Source: Paenibacillus helianthi (GTDB lineage Bacteria; Bacillota; Bacilli; Paenibacillales; Paenibacillaceae). From it: a stretch of 64,000 bases of DNA. The notes beneath the pieces were generated by a model. The model had not been told where the DNA came from. It made no database searches and was given only the letters and a program-made list of their open reading frames with translations. Positions 1-8,278 of the stretch are shown here, one piece after another; positions within the stretch are counted from its first letter, which is position 1, and every line of letters begins with the position of its first letter. The stretch spans positions 1-64,000 of the forward strand of contig NZ_LVWI01000103.1 in assembly GCF_001909055.1 (NCBI RefSeq), in the 5' to 3' direction. A program made the translations under genes and the position numbers.

Positions 1-222
1 TCCCGTTGAATAGTTGATTTGCAATCCAGCTACGCCCGCTTCGCGATAAGCACGTAAATATTTATAGACTGTTCGTTCCGTTCTGCCAATGATCTCTGCG
101 ATTTCTTGTGCATTCTTCCCTTTCAAATGCAGAAAAATGGCTTGGTAACGCTCAAACATACGTCGCTCTTTTTCTTTTTTCATTAAGCTTTCAATTTCAA
201 TAAAGGTTTGTGTCGTTTGCAT
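1..222 (-). mobile_element. IS630-type transposase, N-terminal part (runs off window)
   Basis: The reverse strand codes 74 residues from an ATG at 220-222 to the window edge. They form a helix-turn-helix module with the core KGKNAQEIAEIIGRTERTVY followed by a conserved KYLRAYREAG segment. This is typical of the DNA-binding head of IS630/Tc1-type transposases. The catalytic DDE domain would lie outside the window. The element sits head-to-head with a spore germination permease fragment whose first ~100 residues are missing, so the insertion most likely broke that gene. IS630 elements insert at TA; a TA at 255-256 just beyond the transposase start is a plausible junction. The family call rests on motif style only. 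Confidence 0.7.
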
Positions 223-256
223 GGTTTCACCGTCGCTTTTAGGTTGTACTTTTTTA

Positions 257-1078
257 TTCGACAGTGTGCAAATGAATTCCTTTAGTTCAACTTATATAGG
301 AGAAATAATGATTTTTTTTCTACTTCAAGGAACACCCATTTGGGCAATTATCATTCCCTTCATCTGGATTGGGGCCTATATGGTGTTTGGAGGCATTAAT
401 TCCATCGCCAGAGCCTATCAAATTATTTTCCCCATAAGCTTCTTTATCTTGATCTTATGCTATGTCCTTAGTATCAGAATATTTGATGTTAACCATTTGC
501 GTCCTGTACTAAGTGAAGGTCTCATGCCTGTAATCAGGGGACTGAAATCCACAGTACTTGTCTTTACGGGATGTGAAGTGGTGATGGTTATCACAGCCTT
601 CATGCAGCATCCGGAGCATGCGATCAAAGCCATGTTAACGGGAATTGCCATACCTATGATCTTATACATTCTCACTGTGGTTATGGTTATCGGAGGTCTG
701 TCTATAGATTCTGTGATCACGAGTACCTGGCCTACTATAGATTTAGTGCGCAGCCTAGAGATCACTGGATTCTTTTTTGAACGCTTCGAATTCCCGCTAT
801 TGGTGATCTGGATGATGCAGATGTTTTGCATCTTTAGCAGTTTTTACTTTAATGCTGCTTTGGGGATCTCGCAGGTGTTCAAGATTAGGCTTGTCCCTGT
901 CATCTTTGGGCTAATGCCGGTGATTTTCATTACGGCCATGATTCCCGTACGAATCAATGATGTATTTGCCGTTGGGGATGTTATTGGAAGGATGGGAATC
1001 CTATTGTTTTTTTTGTTGTCTGTGTTGCTTTCAGTGGTGCTGATCATTAGAAAGAAGGTATTGAAGCAGAATGTGTAA
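257..1078 (+). pseudogene. Spore germination permease GerAB-type, 5' truncated
   Basis: About 270 residues match the C-terminal two thirds of the GerAB/Spore_permease family (usual length ~360). Recognisable segments are TPIWAIIIPFIWIGAYMVFG, then IARAYQIIFPISFF, then several hydrophobic helices ending in a short basic tail. GerAB proteins are inner-membrane subunits of germinant receptors with GerAA and GerAC. The reading frame stays open upstream to 221 but the residues there belong to the leader of the neighbouring IS630-type element. The family N-terminal helices are absent. No gerA or gerC partner is intact in the window. The fragment is probably non-functional. Confidence 0.75.
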
Positions 1079-1385
1079 ACATCAACCTCTCTTTTTCAAG
1101 ATGGACCCGTTGGCGTTGCAGAGACATAAAAAATATATTAAAGACAACTATGAACCTATAAAAAAACAGCGTATAACATAAATTATACGCTGTTTTGGAT
1201 GAGATCGATTTTATTTATGGAATAAGGCACTTGTACGACTCGAATCCATTGAATAAAAAGGAAAAAAGTAATATTTAAGTATAAAGCTAACAATTATATG
1301 TATTCACCGAGTATCGCTAAAAGTTTCGAAATCATCTTCTTCTGGGTCATGCTATAATGATTCAAAAAACAAGTAGGTGGACTCG
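1079..1385. other. Intergenic region with possible gerC remnant and promoter
   Basis: Directly after the GerAB fragment, a short frame at 1101-1181 codes KMDPLALQRHKKYI and similar residues. It loosely resembles the C-terminal part of GerAC lipoproteins and may be a remnant of the next gene of a germination operon; this is weak. A strong hairpin follows at 1163-1196. Further on, a TATAAT at 1353-1358 may be the -10 box of the aminotransferase gene; no good -35 is visible at standard distance. Nothing else is recognised. Confidence 0.35.
1163..1196. terminator. Bidirectional intrinsic terminator
   Basis: A perfect 14-bp stem (AAAACAGCGTATAA paired with its complement) with a 6-nt loop. A-rich and T-rich flanks allow termination in either direction. 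Confidence 0.75.
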
Positions 1386-2606
1386 TTGACATTTAGCAAT
1401 TCCAAACGAAGCTGGAGATCAGACAAACTGTCCCGGCTGGGTTCCTCCATTTTTGCAGAAGTGGCAGCATGGAAAGAGGAAGCATCGCAATCCGGACTAG
1501 ATGTGATCGATCTGGGAATCGGCAGTCCGGACCAGGCACCCGCTCTACAAATACGTCAGGTTCTGAGTGAAGCTGTACTTAGGGAGAATAGCTACACCTA
1601 TCCATCATCCAGAGGAAGCGTGACATTCCGGAAACAAGCAGCTGCTTGGATGGAAGCAAGGTTTGGTGTAACGGTAGATCCGGAGGATGAAATCGTGGCG
1701 CTCATGGGCTCACAAGATGGATTGGCACATTTGGCGCTTGCCGTCTGTAATCCGGGTGATCTGGCTATCGTGCCTGACCCGGGGTATCCTATTTATTCCG
1801 GTTCATTAGCGATAGCAGGAGTAAAAGCCTGGACACTGCCGCTGCTCGAGAAGAACGCCTTCATTCCTGATTTGGACAGCATACCGGATGAGGTATGGCA
1901 GGAGGCTGTTTTTATTCTGCTCAGTTTTCCCGGCAATCCGATATCTACAACGGTGGATCTTACATATATGGAGAAATTAATCCAATTAGCCCGTAAATGG
2001 AATGTGCTGGTTATACACGACCTGGCGTATTCGGAAATGGGTTTTGACGGGTATAAGCCAGTTAGCATTTTGCAGGTGCCAGGGGCACACGACACTGCTG
2101 TTGAATTTCATTCCTTCTCAAAAAGCTTCAACATGGCTGGCTGCCGGATAGGCTTTATGACCGGTAACCGTGAGGCGGTTGGAGCGCTGAGGGAGCTTAA
2201 GAGCAATGTAGATTATGGTGTGTTCGACCCCATCCAGGAAGCAGCTGTAGCTGCATTGGAGATGGCGATGAAAGCGGGGGAGAATGAAGGAGTTGCACCG
2301 TTGTATGAACGGAGACGGGATGTATTTATAGCGGCATTGGCTCGGCAAGGCTGGGTAGTTCAGAAGCCTAGAGCGACTATGTTCATTTGGGCACAGCTGC
2401 CTGATGCCTACAATACTGGACAGGGACAAGGAAGATCACACAGCTTCGCACACGACCTTTTACTGGGAACAGGAGTAGCAGTCATTCCTGGAGCAGCCTT
2501 TGGGGAACAAGGGGAGGGATACGTCCGAATTGCACTGGTAGAAGAGGAAGAGAGGCTTTTGGAGGCCGCCCGGAGAATAGGGGAGTATTTACGAATGAAC
2601 GGCTAG
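1386..2606 (+). CDS. PLP-dependent class I/II aminotransferase
   Basis: A 406-residue fold-type I aminotransferase related to LL-diaminopimelate/aspartate-type enzymes. It transfers amino groups between an amino acid and a 2-oxo acid in the cytoplasm; the substrate is not clear from sequence. Visible family residues are the glycine-rich GSQDG near 108, the PGNP motif with Asn about 184, HDLAYSE with Asp about 212 and Tyr about 215, the PLP lysine about 246 in FHSFSKSFNMAG, and the following CRIGF. The start is placed at TTG 1386 because AGGTGG at 1375-1380 lies five bases upstream. The GTG at 1377 used by the longest frame sits inside that ribosome binding site. The gene is monocistronic. Confidence 0.85.
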   Translation: MTFSNSKRSWRSDKLSRLGSSIFAEVAAWKEEASQSGLDVIDLGIGSPDQAPALQIRQVLSEAVLRENSYTYPSSRGSVTFRKQAAAWMEARFGVTVDPEDEIVALMGSQDGLAHLALAVCNPGDLAIVPDPGYPIYSGSLAIAGVKAWTLPLLEKNAFIPDLDSIPDEVWQEAVFILLSFPGNPISTTVDLTYMEKLIQLARKWNVLVIHDLAYSEMGFDGYKPVSILQVPGAHDTAVEFHSFSKSFNMAGCRIGFMTGNREAVGALRELKSNVDYGVFDPIQEAAVAALEMAMKAGENEGVAPLYERRRDVFIAALARQGWVVQKPRATMFIWAQLPDAYNTGQGQGRSHSFAHDLLLGTGVAVIPGAAFGEQGEGYVRIALVEEEERLLEAARRIGEYLRMNG

Positions 2607-2658
2607 ATTCTCCCGAGAAGAGTAAATTAGATAACATAAATAATATTATGTAAACTAA

Positions 2659-2772
2659 ATAATTCACCTGCCGCTGGATCAGCTCAAGGAACATGTAAGC
2701 AAGAGAACTTCCTTCGGATCATTGAAGGACATGCTGGTCCAAGCGACTGAGTTCTATGCACAGCGCAAATAA
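2659..2772 (+). pseudogene. Possible gene remnant, C-terminal tail
   Basis: A frame open from 2659 ends in a protein-like tail, PLDQLKEHVSKRTSFGSLKD followed by MLVQATEFYAQRK and a stop at 2770-2772. There is no start codon or ribosome binding site. It looks like the last ~35 codons of a lost gene. The family is not recognised and the call is weak. Confidence 0.25.
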
Positions 2773-2810
2773 CGGGTGAAATATAGACAATAGAATATGT
2801 AACCTCATGC

Positions 2811-2855
2811 AAAAAAACAGGCCCGCACCGGAGAATATCCATTGCAGGCCTGTTT
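2811..2855 (-). terminator. Intrinsic terminator of the esterase gene
   Basis: AAACAGGCC pairs with GGCCTGTTT, extended by GCA/TGC inside. An A-run at 2811-2817 becomes a U-tract on the reverse strand, downstream of the esterase stop. Confidence 0.75.
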
Positions 2856-2892
2856 GCTGATGTATATTAATGAAGTAAACGCTAAACCTGAC

Positions 2893-3843
2893 CTATTGAC
2901 GAAGCCAACTGGTAGCCAGCAGGATAGCCCCTTTTTTGGCATTAGTTTCAGCCAGGGCATTCAGCATCACGAAGTCATGAATTATTCCCTGGAAGCGAAC
3001 CGCGGTTACGGATACACCGGCTTCCCGCAGTTTATTGGCATAGGCTTCGCCTTCATCGCGGAGGACATCGGCTTCGCCGGTTATGATTAGTGCTTCTGGT
3101 AGTCCACTTAGCTGCTCCAGACTGGCACGAAGCGGCGAGGCTGTGATCTGGTCACGCTCTTCCTCGCTGATTGTATACTGATCCCAGAACCATTTCATCC
3201 CGGTCCGCTGCAGGAAGTAGCCTTCAGCAAAGAGATGGTAGGATTCGGTGTCAAAAGAAGCGTCCGTTACCGGATAGAACAGGAGCTGCTTGGAAATCTT
3301 TGGGCCGCCCCGCTCCTTGGTCATCAAGGTTATGGCTGCGGTCATATTTCCGCCGACACTATCGCCGGCTACGGTTAATTTACTGGTATCAAGGCCATAT
3401 TCTGAGCCATGATCGGCAATCCAGGTCAGTACCGCGTAAATCTCCTCAATGGCTGTAGGATATTTGGCTTCGGGAGAGAGACTGTATTCAGGGAATACGA
3501 GGGCTGCTCCAGCACCTGTTGCCAGCTCGCGGATCAGCCGGTCATGGGTATGGCTGTTGCCGAAGACCCACCCCGCACCATGGATATACAAAATGACAGG
3601 CAGAGTTTCACTTGAAGTGTTCACCGGGCGGATGATACGTATACGAACTTCACCTCCGGGTCCACCAGGCACGGTAAGATCCTGAAGATCTGCTTCCGGT
3701 TTGTAAATTTCACTGGACTGCACAGTGTTCACTGTTTCACGTCCTTTTTCAGGTCCCAGGTCAGGCAGAAATGGAGGTTCGGCATTGTCATCGGCAAATT
3801 TTCGGGCCGCAGCTTCGAGAATGATTTTATTATCTTTTGGCAT
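2893..3843 (-). CDS. Alpha/beta hydrolase, HSL-family esterase
   Basis: A 316-residue member of the hormone-sensitive-lipase type carboxylesterases, which hydrolyse short-chain esters. The oxyanion-hole motif appears as HGAGW at 88-92 (usual HGGG(F/W)). The nucleophile elbow is GDSVGG with Ser162. The acid is Asp259 in GEADVLRDEG and the base is His289 in IIHDF. No signal peptide is present, so it is cytoplasmic. The start at 3841-3843 is preferred over the ATG at 3888 because AAGGAG lies upstream of it and the extra 15 residues are non-conserved and basic. It stands alone, with its own terminator. Confidence 0.85.
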   Translation of the reverse strand: MPKDNKIILEAAARKFADDNAEPPFLPDLGPEKGRETVNTVQSSEIYKPEADLQDLTVPGGPGGEVRIRIIRPVNTSSETLPVILYIHGAGWVFGNSHTHDRLIRELATGAGAALVFPEYSLSPEAKYPTAIEEIYAVLTWIADHGSEYGLDTSKLTVAGDSVGGNMTAAITLMTKERGGPKISKQLLFYPVTDASFDTESYHLFAEGYFLQRTGMKWFWDQYTISEEERDQITASPLRASLEQLSGLPEALIITGEADVLRDEGEAYANKLREAGVSVTAVRFQGIIHDFVMLNALAETNAKKGAILLATSWLRQ

Positions 3844-4034
3844 GGTCAATCGTCTCCTTCTATCCCATTTTGGGCAGTCTCCTTTCATTCATAACCAAGT
3901 TTTCGTGAACTGAAACGGCAGGGGCTGGTTCTATTTGGAATTATCCAAGTGGCAGTGAACTGCAAGATACACCTTGATATAGATAATTAGCAACCTTTTA
4001 ATGGAAAACTCGTCTTATAACTGAGGTGAGTAAG

Positions 4035-4649
4035 TTGATAAAATATTTCAGCCGGATGGTTTTGTTGGTTCTTGGGTTGATGTTTGTGGGCTATGCAGCA
4101 AATCAAGCCATTGATCCTTCTATTAAAGGGAGACAAGAGAAGCCAGAGCATTCTGTAGAAGACTTAGAGGCAACATCGACAGGAACAAAGGAGCCAGCAG
4201 ATAACATGGAGTCATTAGGAGTTCTCTCGGCGCTACCAATCCCGAAATCATCAAAAGCTGTGACACCAGCAGGCCAGCCCCCTCTACCCATAGTAAGCAC
4301 ACCAATAACTTCAGTGCATGTAGTACAGAGCAGCTATTGCTGGGACACGCTGGGTTGTGCTGATTATGTGGGTGGCAGAGCCATGCTAAACGGTGAGCCC
4401 CCCACAGTTATTGATCCGGGGGATCGGATCAGCATTAAGCCTAACTACGAACCACTGCCTGCTAAGGTATATGTTTCGGAAATTAGAGAAAATAATGTAT
4501 ATCTTCCGGTCGATTTGTCGGATGGGGTGTTTGAAGCGCCCAAAGTGAAAGGATTATACTATTATCTATATGAGGCCACTTGGCTGACTGAAGATGGGAA
4601 ATATACACTGAATCAAACCTCGGCAGTTTTTGCCGTAGAGATTATGTAA
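4035..4649 (+). CDS. Hypothetical secreted or membrane-anchored protein
   Basis: About 204 residues. An N-terminal hydrophobic segment (MVLLVLGLMFVGYA) looks like a signal peptide or membrane anchor. A low-complexity linker rich in Glu, Ser, Thr and Pro follows to about residue 90. Then comes a compact domain starting VHVVQSSYCWDTLGCADYVG, with two cysteines that could form a disulfide outside the cell. I do not recognise a named family. The start is placed at TTG 4035 because GAGGTGAG at 4023-4030 is an excellent ribosome binding site for it; the GTG at 4026 lies inside that site. Function unknown. Confidence 0.6.
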   Translation: MIKYFSRMVLLVLGLMFVGYAANQAIDPSIKGRQEKPEHSVEDLEATSTGTKEPADNMESLGVLSALPIPKSSKAVTPAGQPPLPIVSTPITSVHVVQSSYCWDTLGCADYVGGRAMLNGEPPTVIDPGDRISIKPNYEPLPAKVYVSEIRENNVYLPVDLSDGVFEAPKVKGLYYYLYEATWLTEDGKYTLNQTSAVFAVEIM

Positions 4650-4655
4650 GCTTGT

Positions 4656-4714
4656 AAACAAACAGGCCGCATCCGTCCTTGTCAGCAAGGTCGCTGCGGC
4701 CTGTTTGTTTTGCT
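4656..4714. terminator. Bidirectional intrinsic terminator
   Basis: A 16-bp perfect stem (AAACAAACAGGCCGCA and complement, 4656-4671 with 4695-4710) sits between convergent genes and has A/T flanks on both sides. Confidence 0.85.
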
Positions 4715-4746
4715 GGTGGGTATACTTATCACACATCACGGAATAT

Positions 4747-6057
4747 TTAAAGTACGTTCCGTTTAACCTCGTCCGGATCTTCTGGCAGTGGCTCCAGATG
4801 GGCTGTATGGCGATCCGCTCTGGTATAGTCAATCAGGAAGAAGAGGGCAGTAATCAACAGCGGATAACCAATCGCTAGGCCGGTAAAAGGAAACACACCC
4901 GCTGTTGCGGCGAATGAGATCCAACTGATCACAACACCCGTGCGGTTGCCCTTCAGGAGACGGATTCCCGCAGCACAGCCCCCGATATATGTCAAAATGA
5001 AGGTGGCATTTGGAAATTGGATCAGCGTCGTAATGGAAAGCAGTCCGCTGCCGTACAGAAACAGCACTGTGACAAAGCACAATAGCAGGAAACCGATGGC
5101 CCCTGTGGGGGTCTGATATCGCTTCGACATACGGCCCATCCATTTAGGGGCATAGCCCTGCCTGGAAAGTGCAAAGGCTACTCGCGAAGCGGCCCCGGTA
5201 TAAGCGATAATAGTCGCGGTGCAGATGAACAGTCCGGTCAAGCCGGCGATGAATCCGCCCCAGGAGCCAAGCGGCTGGCTGATGATCCAGACCAGGGAGG
5301 AATCGGCTCCGCCCTTCAGATAGCTCTGGGTACCGACAGTAGCAAGTGCGGACAAGAAATACAGTACTCCTACAATAATGGCGGCGATGGTGACGCCCTT
5401 GACTGCAGCCCGCTGGGGGTCCTTGAACTCTTCAGACAAATGAGACACGGCTTCCCAGCCGATGAAGCACCAGAACAATATGGCTGCCGCCTGGCCGACA
5501 CTCATCCAGCCGTGCGGAGCAAACGGTGTAAAGTGGACACGTTCTATCCGGGGAATTGCAGCGGCAAATGAAAATACCAATACAGCGACGATGGCAATCA
5601 CCACAGCAATCTGTACTTTCCCGGCTACCTGCATTCCAATCCAATTCGTAACCAGGCCAATTCCCAGCATGGCTGCTGCCAGAGCAATTCGGGCATTGTC
5701 CCCCCAGCCCATAGCTGCCGTCATATAACCGGCTCCGGTTAATGCGGCGACGGGACCTCCGATCGGGACCGACATCAGGAAGAACCAGCCAACCAGTGCG
5801 CCCGCCTTTGGGCCAAATGCCAGTGTGACAAAATGTGAGACTCCCCCCGCATTTGGGAATTTGGCGGATAGGAGACCCATGGACAGAGCCAAGGGGAGGA
5901 TCAGCAGCGTCATAAATCCCCAAGCGAGAAGAGAGGCAGGCCCAGCCAATTCAGCCGCAAGTCCAGGGACGATCAGAACCCCTGAACCCAGCACGGCCCC
6001 AATATATAGGGCAATGGCCTGCGGCATTCCTATATTGCGTTGCAAAGTTTGTTTCAT
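4747..6057 (-). CDS. APC-family amino acid transporter, YjeH-like exporter
   Basis: 436 residues with about 12 predicted membrane helices. The N-terminal pattern GxVLGSGVLIVPGLAAELAG, the PNAGGVSHFVTLAFG segment and the glycine-rich VGWFFLMSVPIGGPVAA resemble E. coli YjeH, an exporter of methionine and branched-chain amino acids. The C-terminus is a hydrophilic acidic tail. It is transcribed divergently from a LysR-family gene 134 bp away, a classic arrangement for a regulator controlling an exporter. Substrate is inferred from family resemblance only. The ribosome binding site is weak (AAGGAAAGCAGG about 12 bases from ATG). Confidence 0.75.
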   Translation of the reverse strand: MKQTLQRNIGMPQAIALYIGAVLGSGVLIVPGLAAELAGPASLLAWGFMTLLILPLALSMGLLSAKFPNAGGVSHFVTLAFGPKAGALVGWFFLMSVPIGGPVAALTGAGYMTAAMGWGDNARIALAAAMLGIGLVTNWIGMQVAGKVQIAVVIAIVAVLVFSFAAAIPRIERVHFTPFAPHGWMSVGQAAAILFWCFIGWEAVSHLSEEFKDPQRAAVKGVTIAAIIVGVLYFLSALATVGTQSYLKGGADSSLVWIISQPLGSWGGFIAGLTGLFICTATIIAYTGAASRVAFALSRQGYAPKWMGRMSKRYQTPTGAIGFLLLCFVTVLFLYGSGLLSITTLIQFPNATFILTYIGGCAAGIRLLKGNRTGVVISWISFAATAGVFPFTGLAIGYPLLITALFFLIDYTRADRHTAHLEPLPEDPDEVKRNVL

Positions 6058-6191
6058 AATGAATATGGCCTGCTTTCCTTGTATTTATATATAGAGTATC
6101 AGATAATAGATCCATTGGAAAAACGGAATAAACAGATAACATCCATCTGAAAAACCGATAGATAATCATTATATATGAAGGAGGGGTCTCC
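6058..6191. promoter_or_regulatory. Divergent promoter region of exporter and LysR regulator
   Basis: 134 bp between divergent starts, A/T-rich, with several imperfect inverted elements such as GATAATAGATC and AACAGATAACATC. LysR proteins usually bind T-N11-A motifs in such spacers. No single operator could be singled out. Confidence 0.4.
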
Positions 6192-7121
6192 CTGGAATCA
6201 CGCCATCTGTTTACATTTCTGGTCGTAGTCGAAACCGGCAGCTTTACACGTGCCGCCCAGAAACTGGATTATGCGCAGTCCAGCATTACCGCCCAGATCC
6301 AGGCGCTTGAAGCAGAGCTGGGCCAGCCGCTGTTTGACCGTATCAGTAAAAAGATTATCCTCACAGATGCTGGCCGCCGTCTGCTCCCGTATGCCCAGGA
6401 GATCTCCCGGATGCACACTATGGCTGAGGTTGCGCTGCGTTCGGAAACCGAACTGACCGGAGCGCTGCGGATTGGGGCACCTGAGTCACTGGCTGCTTTT
6501 CGGCTGCCTGGCATCATTAAGGAATTCCGCGGAAGGTATCCTCAGGTGCAGATCACACTGAAGCCTGGCGCCTGCTGGGAACTAACCGAGTTTGTCCGCT
6601 CCGGTGAGCTGGATCTGGTATTTTTGCTGCAGCCCGAGACGGAGTATAAGGATCTTCATACCGAGACGCTTATTCATGAGGCGATGACACTGATTGCTCC
6701 GCTTGGTCATCCGCTTATGAATCTGGATGAGGTTCTGCCGCTTCATCTGAAGGACGAAACTATTCTGCACACCGAAACCGGATGCACCTATCGTACCTTG
6801 TTCGAGCGGCATTTGAACAGCCACGGCGTGTTCCCCGATCCGAAGCTGGAATTCTGGAGCATAGAAGCGATTAAGCAATGTGTGATGGCCGGACTGGGTA
6901 TTTCTTTTTTGCCCCTGATTACGGTCCGGAGTGAGCTGGCTGAAGGCAAGCTGGCCCGTCTTCATTGGAATGACGAGTCGCAGCGGGTAGCTACCCAAAC
7001 CGCGTACCATAATAAAAAGTGGAAATCACCGGCTTTGGCAGAATTCCTGACAATTGTAGAGAATCATGCGTCTGCATGGAGAACCGGGGAAACAGACAAT
7101 AATAAATGGGAGGGAATTTGA
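6192..7121 (+). CDS. LysR-family transcriptional regulator with CTG start
   Basis: 309 residues. The N-terminal winged helix-turn-helix is complete only if translation starts at CTG 6192: (M)ESRHLFTFLVVVETGSFTRA, then AQKLDYAQSSITAQIQALEAE. This is a textbook LysR DNA-binding domain. A strong GGAGGGG at 6180-6186 sits five bases upstream. No ATG, GTG or TTG occurs in frame between the ribosome binding site and the HTH. The first ATG (6411) would delete the whole HTH. The effector domain spans about residues 90-295. It probably senses an amino acid and controls the divergent YjeH-like exporter. The stop lies one base before the recombinase start. Confidence 0.85.
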   Translation: MESRHLFTFLVVVETGSFTRAAQKLDYAQSSITAQIQALEAELGQPLFDRISKKIILTDAGRRLLPYAQEISRMHTMAEVALRSETELTGALRIGAPESLAAFRLPGIIKEFRGRYPQVQITLKPGACWELTEFVRSGELDLVFLLQPETEYKDLHTETLIHEAMTLIAPLGHPLMNLDEVLPLHLKDETILHTETGCTYRTLFERHLNSHGVFPDPKLEFWSIEAIKQCVMAGLGISFLPLITVRSELAEGKLARLHWNDESQRVATQTAYHNKKWKSPALAEFLTIVENHASAWRTGETDNNKWEGI

Positions 7122-7122
7122 C

Positions 7123-8031
7123 ATGAACCAACCAGAGCCTGACTATGAAGAAGAGCTGGATGCTTTTTTAATCTGGATGAAGGATGCCGGCTTTACCCCA
7201 TATACACAGAAGTCCTATCTTGCCGATGTGCGGGAGTTTCTGGTGAGTCTGAACGGTAAAAGTCTGGAGACCGTCAAGAAGCTGCATATCGTGTCCTACT
7301 TAACCTCAGTCCGTGAGCGGGGAGTCAGCGATTCAACACGTAACCGTAAGCATGCTTCTGTTAACTGTTTGTTTAAGGCACTGATGGAGCTTGAATTGCT
7401 GACTGCGAATCCTGCGGCGGGCATTAAGAAATCCAAGACGGAGAAAAACCGTGAGCCGGTCTATCTGGAGGAGCATGAATTGCAGCGGTTTTTGTCTGCT
7501 GTCGAAGGGAAGTATAGAAGCCGTAACCTCGCGGTTTTTCTGCTTATGTCCTATATGGGACTGCGGGTAGGGGAGGTTCACACCCTGAATCTGAGCGACT
7601 ATAATGCCGAACGCCTTACACTTAGAGTATTCGGAAAAGGCCGCAAATGGCGGAATATTCCGGTGCCTGCGGAGCTTGCCCCTTTTTTGGAGCAGGCCCT
7701 GACGGACAGGCTTGAGCCTTGGCGAAGTAAGGAGGATGCCTTATTCATCTCTCAAAAAGGGCGCAGATTATCCATCCGGGGGATCCAGGGAATTGCTTCC
7801 GATACCTTTGGCCGTTTCCAGAGTGAAGTACCCGCTGCCCTCCGCAGACCTTACTCTAGCCACAAGCTGCGCCATTCCTTCGCTACCATGCTGCTGCGTA
7901 AGGGGGCGGATTTGCGGACTGTTCAGGAGCTTCTGGGACACTCATCTATCCAGACCACTACCGTATATACACATATCACGAGCCGGGAGAAAGAAGAAGC
8001 GATGTCCAGACTGCAGATCAGTATGCCGTAA
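7123..8031 (+). CDS. Tyrosine recombinase, XerC/XerD-like
   Basis: 302 residues: an N-terminal SAM-like core-binding domain (about 1-95) and a C-terminal catalytic domain. Catalytic residues are visible: Arg148 in MGLRVGEV, Lys172 in FGKGRKW, His247 and Arg250 in SHKLRHSF, His273 in LLGHSSIQTTT, and the nucleophile Tyr282. The start at ATG 7123 is chosen for GGGAGGG upstream; a longer frame into the LysR gene is unlikely. The protein may be a housekeeping Xer protein or an orphan integrase. No phage or att-site context is seen here. It follows the LysR gene by one base, so it may be cotranscribed with it. Confidence 0.85.
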   Translation: MNQPEPDYEEELDAFLIWMKDAGFTPYTQKSYLADVREFLVSLNGKSLETVKKLHIVSYLTSVRERGVSDSTRNRKHASVNCLFKALMELELLTANPAAGIKKSKTEKNREPVYLEEHELQRFLSAVEGKYRSRNLAVFLLMSYMGLRVGEVHTLNLSDYNAERLTLRVFGKGRKWRNIPVPAELAPFLEQALTDRLEPWRSKEDALFISQKGRRLSIRGIQGIASDTFGRFQSEVPAALRRPYSSHKLRHSFATMLLRKGADLRTVQELLGHSSIQTTTVYTHITSREKEEAMSRLQISMP

Positions 8032-8114
8032 TAGTATTTTCATCATATAATAGCAAGGACCTATTTCATTGGCAGACATAACGATTCATGTTATATTTAC
8101 TGGTATTAGAAACT

Positions 8115-8170
8115 CCGTCCTTTCAGTAGTGGGGGTTATTCTCCATGACCGGAAGGACGGTTTCTTTTGT
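8115..8170 (+). terminator. Probable terminator of the recombinase gene
   Basis: CCGTCCTT at 8115-8122 pairs with AAGGACGG at 8153-8160, with a 30-nt loop and a T-rich tract after 8160. The loop is long, so efficiency is uncertain. Confidence 0.5.
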
Positions 8171-8215
8171 TTTCCGGTCCTGAAGTTTGGTCTACCGGAC
8201 AGCAAGTAAGAACAT

Positions 8216-8258
8216 GCCAAAAAGACTATCTCCTCCCTAATGGAAGGGGGAAATAGTC
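8216..8258 (-). terminator. Terminator of L-lactate dehydrogenase gene
   Basis: GACTATCTCCTCCCT pairs imperfectly with AGGGGGAAATAGTC. On the reverse strand a five-U run follows the stem. Confidence 0.7.
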
Positions 8259-8278
8259 GGGAACTGCCAGAGTACAGT

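Noticed and set aside
7123..8031. Prophage or integrative element around the tyrosine recombinase
   Set aside because: No phage genes, att repeats or tRNA gene are close; neighbours are ordinary metabolic genes.
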